From positions 1 through 64,000 of the forward strand of contig JAJZMB010000072.1 in assembly GCA_021803205.1 (NCBI GenBank): 64,000 nt of DNA, written 5' to 3'. The DNA comes from Bacillota bacterium (GTDB lineage Bacteria; Bacillota; Sulfobacillia; RBS10-35; JAJYVN01). This document shows, one piece after another, positions 9,286 to 19,700 of this stretch. The translations under genes were made by a program, and so were the position numbers. The notes beneath the pieces were generated by a model that had not been told where the DNA came from, searched no databases, and saw nothing but the letters and a program-made list of their open reading frames with translations. How positions within the stretch are numbered: the stretch's first letter is position 1; every line of letters starts with the position of its first letter.

Positions 9286-10514
9286 TCGCCCTGAGCGGGG
9301 GCTGCCTCTGCGATCCGGCGCAGGGCCTGTGGGGTCCGGCGGATATTTACATCCGCGCCGGCCGCATACTGGCGGTGGTGCCGTCTGGAAGCCCGGCGCC
9401 GGACGGGGCGTGGCAGGTGTACGACTGCACCGGCCGGCTTGTGGTGCCCGGTCCGATCGACACCCTGTGTCGGCTGTCGCCCGCGGCCGAACCCTGGCGG
9501 GAAGACGCCGACACCCTGGCGGCGGCGGCGTCCTCCGCCGGCTACACATCACTGTTGGTTTACACCGGGTCTGCGGATCCGGACATCATCTCCGGATTGG
9601 CGCGGGTGCGGCGGCCGGTGCGGTTGCTGCCGGTGGCGGCCTTGAGTGCCGGCGACGGCCTGTGCGATCTCGGCCGCCTCGCCGCCGCCGGTGCCGTCGC
9701 CTACAGCGACTGGCCAGAACCGACCTCCGACCCTCTCCGGCTGCGCCGGGGCCTGGCGTACGCGGGTGCACTGGGGCGCCCGGTCGTCGTCCACCCGGAG
9801 GATGCGTCCCTGGCCCAGGGCGGCGTGATGCACGAAGGGTCGCGCTCCTTCGCCATGGGGCTGCGCGGGGTCCCGGGGGTGGCCGAGGTGGTGGCGGTGG
9901 CCCGGGACGCGGCCCTGCAGCGCGCCTTCGGTGGTCGACTCCATTTCGCCGCCGTCTCCGCCGCGGAGTCCCTGCCGTTTCTGGGTGATGCCAGCGCTTC
10001 GGTCATGGCACACCACCTGGTGCTGACGGAGGCGGCGGTGGCCGGATATGACACGGCCGCCAAGCTCTCGCCGCCGCTGCGGACCGAGGCGGACCGCGCG
10101 GCCCTTCTGCAGGCCGCGCGGTCCGGACGCCTGCTGGTCGCTTCGGGACACCGGCCCACCCCGCCGGAGGAGAAGGCTTGCGAGTATGATTATGCAGCCT
10201 TCGGCGCCTCCGCGCTGGAGACCGCGCTGGCGGTGGCTTTGGAGAGCCTGGGGCCGGAGGCGTTCGTGCACGCGACCTCCCTCGGTCCGGCGCGTGCCTT
10301 CGGCCTCGACGGGGGCACACTTCCTCCCGGCGCGCCTGCGGACATTGCGGTGCTGGATGCGGATGCCCTGTGGACGGTGCGTCCGGAGGCTTTCCTCTCC
10401 AGGGGACGGACCAGTCCGCTCGCCGGGCGGAGCGTGCGCGGCCGGGCAGTGCTGACGATCGTCGGCGGCGAGGTCGCGTCCGGCGACCTCGACTGCTGCA
10501 TAAAAATGCACTAA
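9282..10514 (+). CDS. pyrC: Dihydroorotase-like protein, metal ligands lost (PyrC'-like)
   Basis: 410 aa, amidohydrolase fold of type I dihydroorotase, start overlapping the pyrB stop. Fold landmarks persist: VVPGPID at 55-60, VHPED at 170-174, VMAHHLVL near 241, PPLR near 264 and PPEEK near 294. The catalytic metal ligands do not. The HxH after the first strand is L62/R64, the His of the HIS-type motif is Ala224, and the Asp of the TDHAPH motif is Gly289. D143 and H171 remain. It is therefore probably not an active dihydroorotase but a structural partner for PyrB. That would parallel pseudomonad PyrC' and imply an active enzyme elsewhere. The symbol is given for homology and position only. 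Confidence 0.85.
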   Translation: MIALSGGCLCDPAQGLWGPADIYIRAGRILAVVPSGSPAPDGAWQVYDCTGRLVVPGPIDTLCRLSPAAEPWREDADTLAAAASSAGYTSLLVYTGSADPDIISGLARVRRPVRLLPVAALSAGDGLCDLGRLAAAGAVAYSDWPEPTSDPLRLRRGLAYAGALGRPVVVHPEDASLAQGGVMHEGSRSFAMGLRGVPGVAEVVAVARDAALQRAFGGRLHFAAVSAAESLPFLGDASASVMAHHLVLTEAAVAGYDTAAKLSPPLRTEADRAALLQAARSGRLLVASGHRPTPPEEKACEYDYAAFGASALETALAVALESLGPEAFVHATSLGPARAFGLDGGTLPPGAPADIAVLDADALWTVRPEAFLSRGRTSPLAGRSVRGRAVLTIVGGEVASGDLDCCIKMH

Positions 10515-10536
10515 GATGACAGGAAGAGGTGCTTGG

Positions 10537-11652
10537 ATGGTGCGCGGCCTGCTGGTGTTGGAGGATGGGACCGCCTTCGCGGGAGAGGCGTTCGGCGCGC
10601 ATGGCGAGTCCGGGATCCTGGGGGAGGTCGTCTTCAACACGGGCATGACGGGCTACCAGGAGGTGCTGACCGATCCCTCCTACGCCGGCCAAATTGTCGT
10701 GATGACTTACCCGCTCATCGGCAACTACGGGACGTGCGACGCGGAGGCCGAGTCGCGGCGCCCGTGGGTGCGGGCCTTCGTCGTGCGGGAAAACTGTCCG
10801 GCACCCAGTCACTGGGGCGGCCGGGGGGTTCTTGACGCCTATATGCGGCGGCACGGCATCCGAGGACTGGCCGGGGTGGATACGCGCGCCCTGACGCGGC
10901 ACCTGCGCCGTTTCGGCACCGTCCGCGGCATCCTGGCGGCGGGCGTGGCCGCCGGGGGGGTGGAGTTGGCCGCGCTGGCGGCGCAGGCGGGCGTCTGGCG
11001 ACCGCAGTGTCTGGTGGACGAGGTCACCACCCCCGAGCCCTATGTCTTTTGTCAGGGTTCCCCCCATGTGGTGCTCATCGATTTCGGCGCCAAGACTAAC
11101 ATCGCCCGTTCCCTCGCATCCCTGGGGGCCGGCGTGACTGTGGTGCCTGCGCGGTCGACGGCGGCAGAGGTGCTCGCCCACTGTCCGGACGGGGTCCTGC
11201 TGAGTAACGGCCCCGGGGATCCGCGGGATGTGCGCGGTGCCCCGGAGACCGTGCGGGCGTTGCTGGTGGCGGGTGTGCCCCTGTTCGGCATCTGCCTGGG
11301 ACACCAGCTACTCGGGCTGGCGCTCAACGGACGTACGGAAAAGATGCTCTTCGGTCATCGGGGTGTGAACCATCCGGTGATGGATCTGCGGACCGGGCGC
11401 GGCGCGATCACCACCCAGAACCACGGTTACGCGTTGATCTCCGGCAGCCTCGATCCCCGCGTGGTGGAGGTAACCCATTCCAATCTGAACGATGGCACGG
11501 TGGAGGGCCTGCGCCACCGCTTCCTGCCGGCGTTCTCCGTGCAGTACCACCCGGAGGCCTGTCCAGGGCCGGCGGATTCGCGCGGGCTGTTCGAGGACTT
11601 TCTGGAACTCTGCCGGAGCGGCCGGGTGGCTACGCCCGCCTCTGCGCGCTAG
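10537..11652 (+). CDS. carA: Carbamoyl-phosphate synthase small (glutaminase) subunit
   Basis: 371 aa from ATG at 10537, which has AGGAAGAGG 7 nt upstream; an ATG 21 nt earlier lacks this. The N-terminal domain (FNTGMTGYQEVLTDPSYAGQ) is followed by a class I glutamine amidotransferase. The nucleophile elbow is GICLGHQLLG, and the His-Glu pair sits in SVQYHPEA. It supplies ammonia from glutamine to CarB in the cytoplasm. It follows pyrC by 22 nt. carB starts about 0.7 kb further on, an unusual gap for partner subunits, and the gap contains dispersed repeats. Confidence 0.94.
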   Translation: MVRGLLVLEDGTAFAGEAFGAHGESGILGEVVFNTGMTGYQEVLTDPSYAGQIVVMTYPLIGNYGTCDAEAESRRPWVRAFVVRENCPAPSHWGGRGVLDAYMRRHGIRGLAGVDTRALTRHLRRFGTVRGILAAGVAAGGVELAALAAQAGVWRPQCLVDEVTTPEPYVFCQGSPHVVLIDFGAKTNIARSLASLGAGVTVVPARSTAAEVLAHCPDGVLLSNGPGDPRDVRGAPETVRALLVAGVPLFGICLGHQLLGLALNGRTEKMLFGHRGVNHPVMDLRTGRGAITTQNHGYALISGSLDPRVVEVTHSNLNDGTVEGLRHRFLPAFSVQYHPEACPGPADSRGLFEDFLELCRSGRVATPASAR

Positions 11653-11760
11653 GAGGGCGCGGCAAGAGTTCGCTCTTGCAGTACTCTCAGGCCCCGGTCC
11701 CTTGTCCCTGGACGCTTCCGGGGATGAGGCCGTCGCCAGAAGCGGGTTTTGTGGTGGCCA
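11650..11760 (+). repeat. Dispersed repeat family C, copy 1
   Basis: About 105 nt matching 53780-53878 and 54893-54995, which are in the opposite orientation. The shared core reads GGCCTCAT plus CAAAACC on the complementary strand. At its left end 11662-11679 is a 7-bp hairpin GCAAGAG-TTCG-CTCTTGC with a UUCG-type loop. Read on the plus strand, all copies contain a peptide-like MRPxPxxGF. It lies directly after the carA stop, and no U tract follows the hairpin. Confidence 0.6.
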
Positions 11761-12366
11761 TCCAGTACTGATGTTGTCCGGGGTGCACGTTCGCCTACGA
11801 CATCCGGGGTTGTGCTTTGAGACCACCACCCCAAATGTGGTGTCCTGAGCCAGGCAACCTGATCGCAGTGCTGGGTGGCCGCTCGGAAAGTTCGCCCTGC
11901 GCGGTCGCGGCTTCGGTGCCCCTTGTCCCACAAGGTACCCCGGTGGCCAGACGCCGTAGCAGCCGACCCTGGCAGAGCCGTCGCACACCGCCGCGGTGGA
12001 TGGCCGCCGCGGCGATCCGTGGTACAGCGGCAGCGGATGGTGTGGCGTGCGGATCTTGGCGTCTGCCGCCTTGGGTCCCGGGAGCAGCGGGCTGTCGCGC
12101 ACTCCTGGCCAGGGTCGCGCGGCGGTATGCGTGCCGCCGCTCACGGGATCCGCCAGCCGGCTGTGGCAGACGGGTGTCGGGTGCCCCAAGCAACCCCGCC
12201 CGGCCCCCTCGAACCGTGTCCGGTGCGGGGCGGTGCCCGATATCTGTGCGCCGCGGGCAGCGGCGCGCCCCGCTTGCCGCGAGAGCCTGAGTGGGGCGCC
12301 CGGATGCGGATGTAGTAGTGGATGCACATGTATATGCGCAGACGTAGGCGTAAGGAGGACCCCCGT
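11653..12366. other. Unusual 0.7-kb gap between carA and carB
   Basis: No gene is supported; the open frames here have no recognisable product. It holds repeat C copy 1 (11650-11760) and repeat A copy 3 (11877-11942). A TGTATAT segment at 12329-12335, shortly before carB, could be a promoter element. It is not clear whether carB is read through from carA or has its own promoter. Confidence 0.5.
11877..11942 (-). repeat. Dispersed repeat family A, copy 3
   Basis: On the minus strand it reads CCTTGTGGGACAAGGGGCAC, then GCGACCGCGCAGGGCGAACT, and ends GAGCGGCC. This parallels 54005-54071 and 45047-45115 along the whole length. Read on the plus strand it gives ARSRLRCPLSHK, like ARPLLRYPLSPK and ARPQLRCLFSPR at the other copies. 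Confidence 0.5.
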
Positions 12367-15300
12367 GTGCCGCGCCGTCCGGACCTGAAGAAGGTCCTCG
12401 TCATCGGCTCCGGTCCGATCGTGATCGGGCAGGCGGCCGAGTTCGATTACGCCGGGACTCAGGCCTGCCAGGCGCTCCGTGAGGAAGGTCTGCGGGTTGT
12501 GCTGGTCAACAGCAATCCGGCAACGATCATGACCGACACCGAGATCGCCGACCGGGTGTACATCGAGCCGCTGACCGTCGAGCAGATCGCCGCCATCATC
12601 GCCAAGGAGCGCCCGGAGGGCATCCTTGCGGGCCTCGGCGGGCAGGTCGGCCTCAATCTGGCGGTCGCCCTGCATGAGTCGGGCGTGTTGGATCGCTTTC
12701 ACGTCGAGGTGCTCGGGACGCCGCTGCTCGGGATCCGTCAGGCAGAGGATCGCGAACTGTTCAAGGCCACAATGCAGCAGATCGGGGAGCCGGTGCCGGA
12801 GTCGGCCATCGTTCACACGCGGCAAGAGGCGCTGGAGTTCGCCCGGCGGATCGGTTTCCCCCTCATCGTCCGGCCCGCGTACACGCTCGGCGGCTCTGGC
12901 GGGGGCTTCGCCGCCGACCTGGCGGAACTGGAGGAGGTTGTGCGGCGGGGACTCCGCCAGAGCCCGATCGGGCAATGCCTCATCGAACGGTCGATTTACG
13001 GCTGGAAGGAGATAGAGTATGAGGTGATGCGCGATGCCCCCGGTAATTGCATCACTGTCTGTAATATGGAAAACTTCGACCCGGTCGGGGTGCACACGGG
13101 CGACTCCATCGTTGTGGCCCCCTCGCAGACCCTCTCTGACCGGGATTATCAGCGCCTGCGCCAGGCGTCGCTGCACATCATCGACAGCCTCAAGATCTGC
13201 GGCGGCTGCAATGTCCAACTCGCGCTCGACCCTGGCAGCGACGCCTACTACGTCATTGAGGTCAATCCGCGGGTGAGCCGTTCCTCGGCGCTGGCCAGCA
13301 AAGCGACGGGCTACCCCATCGCCAAGGTGGCCGCCAAAATCGCCGTCGGCCTGACCCTGGACGAGATCAGAAATCCCGTCACCGGTTCGACCTTCGCCTT
13401 ATTCGAACCGTCGCTCGATTATGTCGTGCTCAAGATACCCCGTTGGCCCTTCGACAAGTTTCGCACCGCCGACCGGGACCTGGGCACGCAGATGAAAGCG
13501 ACCGGCGAGGTGATGGCCATCGACCGCACCTTCAATGGCGCGTTGCAGAAGGCCGTCCGCTCGCTGGACGCCGGGGCGGTGGACGGGCTGTGCGTGCCGG
13601 GTGCCGAAGAACTGCCGGAGGCCGATTTGCTGCAGGCGCTGCGCCCTGGGGATGACCGCCGGTTGTTCCTGATCGCCGAAGCCCTGCGGCGGGACGTGGA
13701 ACTCCGGGAAATCCACCGGATCACCGCGATCGACCCGTGGTTTCTCCACCAACTGCAACGGCTGGTGCGCCTGGAGGCGGCGATCCGCGCCGCGGGGCCG
13801 GGACTGCTGACCGATGCCGCCCTGCTCAGACAGGTCAAGGAATCCGGCTTTTCCGACCGGCGCATCGGGGTCCTCACCGGCACGCGGGAAGGCGCCGTGC
13901 GCGCGCGGCGGTTGGAGGCGGGGATCCGCCCCGTCTTCAAGATGGTGGACACCTGCGCGGCGGAATTCGAGGCCGCGACGCCGTACTTCTACAGTTGCTA
14001 CGATGTGGAGGACGAGGTGCGGCCCAGTGCGCGGCCCAAGGTGCTGGTGCTGGGCAGCGGACCGATCCGCATCGGCCAAGGCATCGAGTTCGACTACGGG
14101 TCGGTGCACGCCGTCTGGGGGCTGCGCGAGGCCGGGTATGAGGCCATCATCATCAACAACAATCCAGAGACCGTGAGCACCGATTGGAGCACCGCGGACC
14201 GCCTGTACTTCGAGCCGCTGACCTTCGAGGACGTGATGCATGTCATCGAGCGGGAGACGCCGGTGGGGGTCGTGGCCCAGTTCGGAGGGCAGACCGCCAT
14301 CAATCTCGCGGGACCGCTGGCGGCGGCCGGCGTGAAGATCCTCGGTACGTCGGCCGCCGGCATCGACATGGCGGAAGACCGTGGGCGCTTCGACCGGATG
14401 CTGGAGAGGCTCGGCATCCCGCGCCCGGCCGGGGGGAGTGCCCGCTCGCTGGCGGAGGCCCGCGCCATCGCGGAGCGCATCGGCTATCCCGTGCTGGTGC
14501 GCCCGTCGTACGTGCTCGGCGGGCGGGCGATGGAGATCTGCTACACACCCGCGGACCTGGAGGAATACGTGCGTTCGGCGGTGCTGGTCAACCCGGAGCA
14601 CCCCGTCCTGGTGGACCGGTACCTGGGCGGCCGGGAGGTGGAGGTGGACGCTGTGAGCGACGGCGACTCGGTGCTAATCGCCGGAATCCTGGAGCACGTG
14701 GAGCGCGCCGGGGTCCACAGCGGGGACTCGATCGCCGTCTACCCGCCGCAGTCGCTGTCGCCAGAGGCGGTGTCCACCATCGAGCGCTATACGCTGCAAA
14801 TGGCGCGCGCCCTCGGTGTGTGCGGCCTGATGAACGTTCAGTACGTGATCGATCCGGAGGGCGCCGGGAGGCCGGGTGCCGGAGTGCATGTGCTGGAGGT
14901 CAATCCCCGTTCTTCCCGGACTGTCCCCTTCCTCACCAAGGTCACCGGTGTGCCGCTCACCCGCGTGGCGACGCGCGTCATCCTGGGGCAGGACCTGCGG
15001 GCGCAGGGTTACCCCGGCCCTGTGAGCCGCCCGCCCGCTCCCGCCTACGTGGCCTGCAAGCTCCCGGTCTTCTCCTTTGGCAAACTGCGGGGTGTCGATA
15101 CGGCGCTCGGACCGGAGATGAAGTCCACCGGCGAGGTGATGGGCATCGGCCCGACCTACGCGGTCGCCCTGGCCAAGGGCTTTGCCTCGTGCGGCATCGG
15201 TCTGCCGCGGGCCGGCGCCGCTGCGCTGGTGATGATCGCTGATCGCGACAAGCCGGAGGCCCTGCCCCTGCTGCTCCAACTGCACGGTCTCGGGCTGCAG

Positions 15301-15657
15301 CTGCTGGCGACGGCCGGCACAGCGGCGATGCTGCGCGCCGCGGGGGTGCGAGCCGAGCGCGTCCTCAAGCTCGACGAAGACGCGCCAGAGGGGGTACCGA
15401 CCTGTCTCGACTCCATCCGCGCGGGAAGGGTCGATCTGGTGGTGAACACCCTGACGCGCGGCCGGCGGGCGGAACGGGACGGCTTCCGGGTGCGGCGCGC
15501 GGCGGCGGAGCTCGGGGTGGCCTGTCTCACATCGTTAGATACGGTGGCGGCGCTGATCGTCGCCGTGCGGGGAGAGCGCAGCCGCGGTGCGGCGGCCCCT
15601 CTGGCCTGGGCCCTGCAGGATCTGGCGTCCGGCCACGCGGGCACGGACGCGCCGTAG
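12367..15657 (+). CDS. carB: Carbamoyl-phosphate synthase large subunit
   Basis: 1096 aa from GTG at 12367 with AAGGAGGA 7 nt upstream; earlier in-frame ATGs add a basic non-homologous tail. Two homologous halves are visible: [20 protein letters not shown] at the start and [19 protein letters not shown] near residue 560. Each half has an ATP-grasp domain. The C-terminal MGS-like domain begins near residue 965 and is the usual site of UMP/ornithine control. With CarA it makes carbamoyl phosphate from bicarbonate, glutamine-derived ammonia and two ATP, for pyrimidines and arginine. Full length, no breaks. Confidence 0.96.
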   Translation: MPRRPDLKKVLVIGSGPIVIGQAAEFDYAGTQACQALREEGLRVVLVNSNPATIMTDTEIADRVYIEPLTVEQIAAIIAKERPEGILAGLGGQVGLNLAVALHESGVLDRFHVEVLGTPLLGIRQAEDRELFKATMQQIGEPVPESAIVHTRQEALEFARRIGFPLIVRPAYTLGGSGGGFAADLAELEEVVRRGLRQSPIGQCLIERSIYGWKEIEYEVMRDAPGNCITVCNMENFDPVGVHTGDSIVVAPSQTLSDRDYQRLRQASLHIIDSLKICGGCNVQLALDPGSDAYYVIEVNPRVSRSSALASKATGYPIAKVAAKIAVGLTLDEIRNPVTGSTFALFEPSLDYVVLKIPRWPFDKFRTADRDLGTQMKATGEVMAIDRTFNGALQKAVRSLDAGAVDGLCVPGAEELPEADLLQALRPGDDRRLFLIAEALRRDVELREIHRITAIDPWFLHQLQRLVRLEAAIRAAGPGLLTDAALLRQVKESGFSDRRIGVLTGTREGAVRARRLEAGIRPVFKMVDTCAAEFEAATPYFYSCYDVEDEVRPSARPKVLVLGSGPIRIGQGIEFDYGSVHAVWGLREAGYEAIIINNNPETVSTDWSTADRLYFEPLTFEDVMHVIERETPVGVVAQFGGQTAINLAGPLAAAGVKILGTSAAGIDMAEDRGRFDRMLERLGIPRPAGGSARSLAEARAIAERIGYPVLVRPSYVLGGRAMEICYTPADLEEYVRSAVLVNPEHPVLVDRYLGGREVEVDAVSDGDSVLIAGILEHVERAGVHSGDSIAVYPPQSLSPEAVSTIERYTLQMARALGVCGLMNVQYVIDPEGAGRPGAGVHVLEVNPRSSRTVPFLTKVTGVPLTRVATRVILGQDLRAQGYPGPVSRPPAPAYVACKLPVFSFGKLRGVDTALGPEMKSTGEVMGIGPTYAVALAKGFASCGIGLPRAGAAALVMIADRDKPEALPLLLQLHGLGLQLLATAGTAAMLRAAGVRAERVLKLDEDAPEGVPTCLDSIRAGRVDLVVNTLTRGRRAERDGFRVRRAAAELGVACLTSLDTVAALIVAVRGERSRGAAAPLAWALQDLASGHAGTDAP

Positions 15658-15820
15658 CCTCGCCGGCCGTGCGTGGGCCGGGTACGGGTGCCCGTCGTTG
15701 CCCCCCGGTTGCGCGGTCGTCCTGTCCGCCAGCGAGAAATGCGGACTGCGGTGTGACCGGCGCGTGGCGGGCGGGTGGTGGTCTGTCCCGGCGAGGGAGT
15801 AGGGGGGGGCGGCGGGGGCC

Positions 15821-16558
15821 GTGACACAGGATGGGGTGGCGCAGAGGCTCTTTGTGGCCCTGGACTTTCCAGATTTCGACCGCGCGGTCGAGCTGGCGCG
15901 GCAACTGGCACCGCTCGGCGTCCGCTTCAAGGCGGGGCTGGAACTCTTCTGCCGGGTCGGACCCCAGGGCGTCGTGGAATTGCAGGGAGTGACCGGGCCA
16001 CTCCTTCTGGATCTCAAACTTCATGACATTCCGCGCACGGTGGAGCGGAGCGTGCGGGCGGTTGCGGCCCTCGGCGCATGGGGTGTGACTCTGCATGCCA
16101 CGGGGGGGCCAGTGATGCTCTCGGCCGGGGTGGCGGCGGCAGCCGCCGCCGCGGCGCAGGGATGGGCGGGAACCGACGGCCGCCTCCGCTGCCTCGCCGT
16201 GACGGTGCTGACCAGCCTCGACGAGCAGCTGCTACATGTCCTGGGCGTCCATGTGCCGTTACGCGAACAGGTGCGGCGACTTGCGGACCTGGCTCTTGCC
16301 GCCGGTTGCGACGGGGTTGTCGCCTCTCCTGAAGAGGCGCGCCTAGTACGAGATGCGACGTCACCGTCCTTCCTGGTCGTCACGCCGGGCATCCGGCCGG
16401 CGGGATCCGCGTGGGGGGATCAGGCGCGTGTGGCCACCCCGCAGGCTGCGGTGGAGGCTGGAGCCGACTGCCTGGTGGTCGGGCGCCCGGTGACCGAGTC
16501 GCCTGACCCGGTGGGTGCCATCCGGGCCATCCTCGAGGAGATGGCGGATGTCCCGTGA
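15821..16558 (+). CDS. pyrF: Orotidine 5'-phosphate decarboxylase
   Basis: 245 aa from GTG at 15821. The diagnostic DLKLHDIPRTVERSV motif, with its Lys-Asp pair, is near residue 66. FKAGLELF, VVTPGIRP and DCLVVGRPVTESPDP complete the TIM-barrel signature. It decarboxylates OMP to UMP, the last step of the pathway. It lies 163 nt after carB and closes the cluster. pyrD/pyrK and pyrE, needed between carbamoyl-aspartate and OMP, are not in the window. Confidence 0.95.
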   Translation: MTQDGVAQRLFVALDFPDFDRAVELARQLAPLGVRFKAGLELFCRVGPQGVVELQGVTGPLLLDLKLHDIPRTVERSVRAVAALGAWGVTLHATGGPVMLSAGVAAAAAAAAQGWAGTDGRLRCLAVTVLTSLDEQLLHVLGVHVPLREQVRRLADLALAAGCDGVVASPEEARLVRDATSPSFLVVTPGIRPAGSAWGDQARVATPQAAVEAGADCLVVGRPVTESPDPVGAIRAILEEMADVP

Positions 16559-16664
16559 CCTGCACGGTGGGGGCCGGATCCGGTGGGCCCTGCCGGGAAC
16601 GCGGCGGCAGGGTCCACCGCGCGCTGTGGCGAACCGAGGCGCGGCTTCCGGCGAAGGAATTGCG

Positions 16665-16681
16665 ACGTTCGCAGAGAACGT
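16665..16681 (+). promoter_or_regulatory. Inverted repeat upstream of gltB (possible operator)
   Basis: ACGTTC at 16665-16670 and GAACGT at 16676-16681 form a perfect 6-bp inverted repeat around GCAGA, 37 nt before the gltB start. The gltD upstream region shares a preceding GCTTCC(C)GGCGA block and an AACGTT element at 47361-47366, so one regulator could serve both genes. Confidence 0.35.
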
Positions 16682-16717
16682 TCGACAGATATTCATGTTG
16701 ACGCGTAAAGGATAGCC

Positions 16718-19700
16718 ATGACAGTACGAACTGGACGTCCCCAGTCCCTGTATGACCCCCGTGCCGAACGCGACGCCTGCGGGGTCGGCTTCATCGCCAA
16801 TATCCACGGCGCCTCTCATGAGGTGCTGCAGCTTGGCCTGTCCGCGCTCGCCTGCCTCTCTCACCGCGGCGCAGTGGCGGCGGACGCTCAGACCGGAGAC
16901 GGCGCGGGCATTCTGGCGCAATTGCCACAGGAGATGTTCGGCGCCGAATACGCGCGTCTGCGTGGCCAAAAGGAGCGTCCCGACGAGGTGGGAGTGGGCG
17001 TTTTCTTCCTGCCGCGGGCGGAGGCGGAACGGGCGGCTGCCGTCAAGAAGATCGAGCGCGCCCTGGCGGCTGAGGGTGCGGACGATTACGTCTGGCGACC
17101 GGTGCCTGTCCGCGAGGAGGCGCTCGGGGCGCAGGCCCGCGCCAATTGCCCCGCGATGATGCATGTCCTGGTGGCGCGCCCGGCGCTGGACGACAGCGAG
17201 GCGTTCGAGCGCCGCCTCTTCCGGGTGCGTCGCCGCGCGGAGCATGCCTGCGCGTCGTTGACTGCGACACGCGATGACTGCTACGCCGCGTCCTTGTCGG
17301 CGCGCACCATCGTGTACAAGGGGCTGATGATGGCCGCACAGTTGGCCGAGTTCTATCCCGACTTGGCCGATCCGGAGTTCCGTACGGCCGGGGTGATCTA
17401 TCATCAGCGTTACAGCACCAACACCGCACCGAGCTGGCAGCGGGCGCAGCCGTTCCGTCGCCTGGCCCATAACGGTGAGATCAACACACTCCAGGGCAAT
17501 GTGAACTGGATGCGCGCGCGCCAGCAGGGACTGCAGGCCCCTTTTCTCGGGCCTTTGGGCGAAATGGCCTGGCCCTTCATCGATCCTAACAGCTCGGACT
17601 CGGGGCAGTTGGACAACGCGGTGGAGCTCCTGCACCTTGGTGGGCGGTCTCTGCCCCACGTGATGATGCTGCTTGTGCCGGAGGCCTGGGAGGGTATCCC
17701 CGACCTGCCGGCCGCCCGACGGGATTTCTATCGCTACCATGCCTGTCTGATGGAACCGTGGGACGGACCGGCGGCCCTGGTCTTCGGCGACGGCCGCAGC
17801 TTTGGTGCGATCCTGGATCGCAACGGCCTGCGGCCGATGCGTTACGCGATCACCGACGACGGCTGGGTCTTCGCCGGCTCGGAGGTCGGCCTGGTTGACG
17901 TGGACGTGCGCCGGATACGCAAATACGGCAAGCTCGGGCCGGGGCAGCTTCTGCTCGCGGACCTGGAGGCCGGTCGGATTCTGGAGAGCGACGCCGTCAA
18001 GGAGGAGGTGTGCGGCCGCCGGAGTTACGGCGCCTGGTTGGCCGAACACCTCGTCTCCATCCGGGAGGAGACGGCTGGGGGTATCGCCGGCGGCGAGGCG
18101 GCTGCCGACGACGAGGACGCCGCCGCCGTCCCGGGCGCCCTCGCCAGCGGCGCCGAGGGCCGGGCGCGGCTGCTGCGATTGCAGCGCGCCTTCTCGTACA
18201 CCAAGGAGGAACGGGTCAACGTCATCCGTCCGATGGTCGAACACGGTCACGAAGGTGTCGGCTCGATGGGCGACGACACCCCGCACGCCGTGCTGTCCCA
18301 CAAGGAACGGCCGTTCTTCCACTACTTCAAGCAGTGCTTCGCCGAGGTGACCAACCCGCCGATCGACCACCTGCGCGAAGACCTGGTCTTCTCCCTGCGG
18401 GTGCTTCTCGGACCACGGCCCAACCTTCTGGAGGAATCACCGGAGCACGCGCACGTCATCGAATTGCCGAGTCCCGTCCTATTCGATCGCGAACTGGCGG
18501 CCATCCGCCGGTATGGCGAGTTTGACCCCACCTTCCGCTGCGCGGTGCTGGACACGGTCTTCCCCTGCGCCGACGGTCCCGGGGGGCTGGAACCCGCGGT
18601 GCGGCGGCTCTGTGAGGCCGCGGACGCCGCCGTGGACGCGGGAGCGGGGATCCTCGTCCTGAGCGACCGCGCAGTCGATACGGACCGGGTGCCCATGCCG
18701 TCTTTGATGGCGGTGGGAGCGGTGCATCATCACCTGATCCGCACTGGCCGGCGCATGCGGGTGAGCATCATCGCGGAGAGCGGTGAACCACGCGAGATCC
18801 ACCATCTGGCCGTGCTGCTCGGGTACGGGGCCAACGCGGTGAACCCCTACCTGGTGTTGGCGGACATCGAGGATTTGGTCGCCGGCGGTCGGATCAAGAA
18901 GATCGAGTCCGCGCAGCAGGCCCTCCGAGGGTATCGCCATGCGGCGGAGGAAGGCCTGAAGAAGGTCATGTCCAAGATGGGCATTTCTACTGTGGAGGGT
19001 TATACGGGGGCACAGATCTTCGAGGCGATCGGTGTGGACGAGGCCGTGATCGAGTGCTGCTTCCCGGGTACCGCCTCACGCTTCCAGGGGAACGGTTTCC
19101 GGGAGTTCGGCGCCCTGATGCTCGGCTGGCACGCGGCGGCGTTCCCCGAGGTGCGGGGAGAGCCGGTTCTCGCCGGCTTCTACCGCGTGCACAAGGACGG
19201 AGAGACGCACGAGTTCAATCCGGCCGTTGTTGAGACCATGCATGCGGCGATCCGGGGCGAGCTGATCGACCTCCGGCGGGAGAAGGAGGAACGTTTCGGG
19301 CGGTACCGCACCTTCCTTGCGGCGGCGGCCGCGGGCGGCCCGTCGCAGTTGCGCCACCTGTTGGAATTCCGGCCAGACCGCGGTCCGGTGCCGCTCGATG
19401 AGGTCGAGCCAGTGACGGCCATCACGCGCAGGTTTTCCACCGGCAACATGTCGCTGGGTGCCCTCTCGCCGGAGGCCCACGAGACTTTGGCTGTGGCCAT
19501 GAACCGCCTTGGCGGGCGTTCGGCCTGCGGGGAGGGTGGCGAGGATCCGGTGCGCTTCGGGACGGAGCGGAACAGCGCGGTCAAGCAGGTGGCCTCCGGC
19601 CGGTTCGGCGTCACCCCCGCCTATCTGGCCTCCGCCCTGGAACTGCAGATCAAGATGGCGCAGGGTAGCAAGCCGGGCGAGGGGGGCCAGATCCCCGCCC

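Noticed and set aside
11875..12315. 146-codon frame in the carA-carB gap
   Set aside because: No ribosome site or homology; it begins inside repeat A, and its composition is shadow-like.
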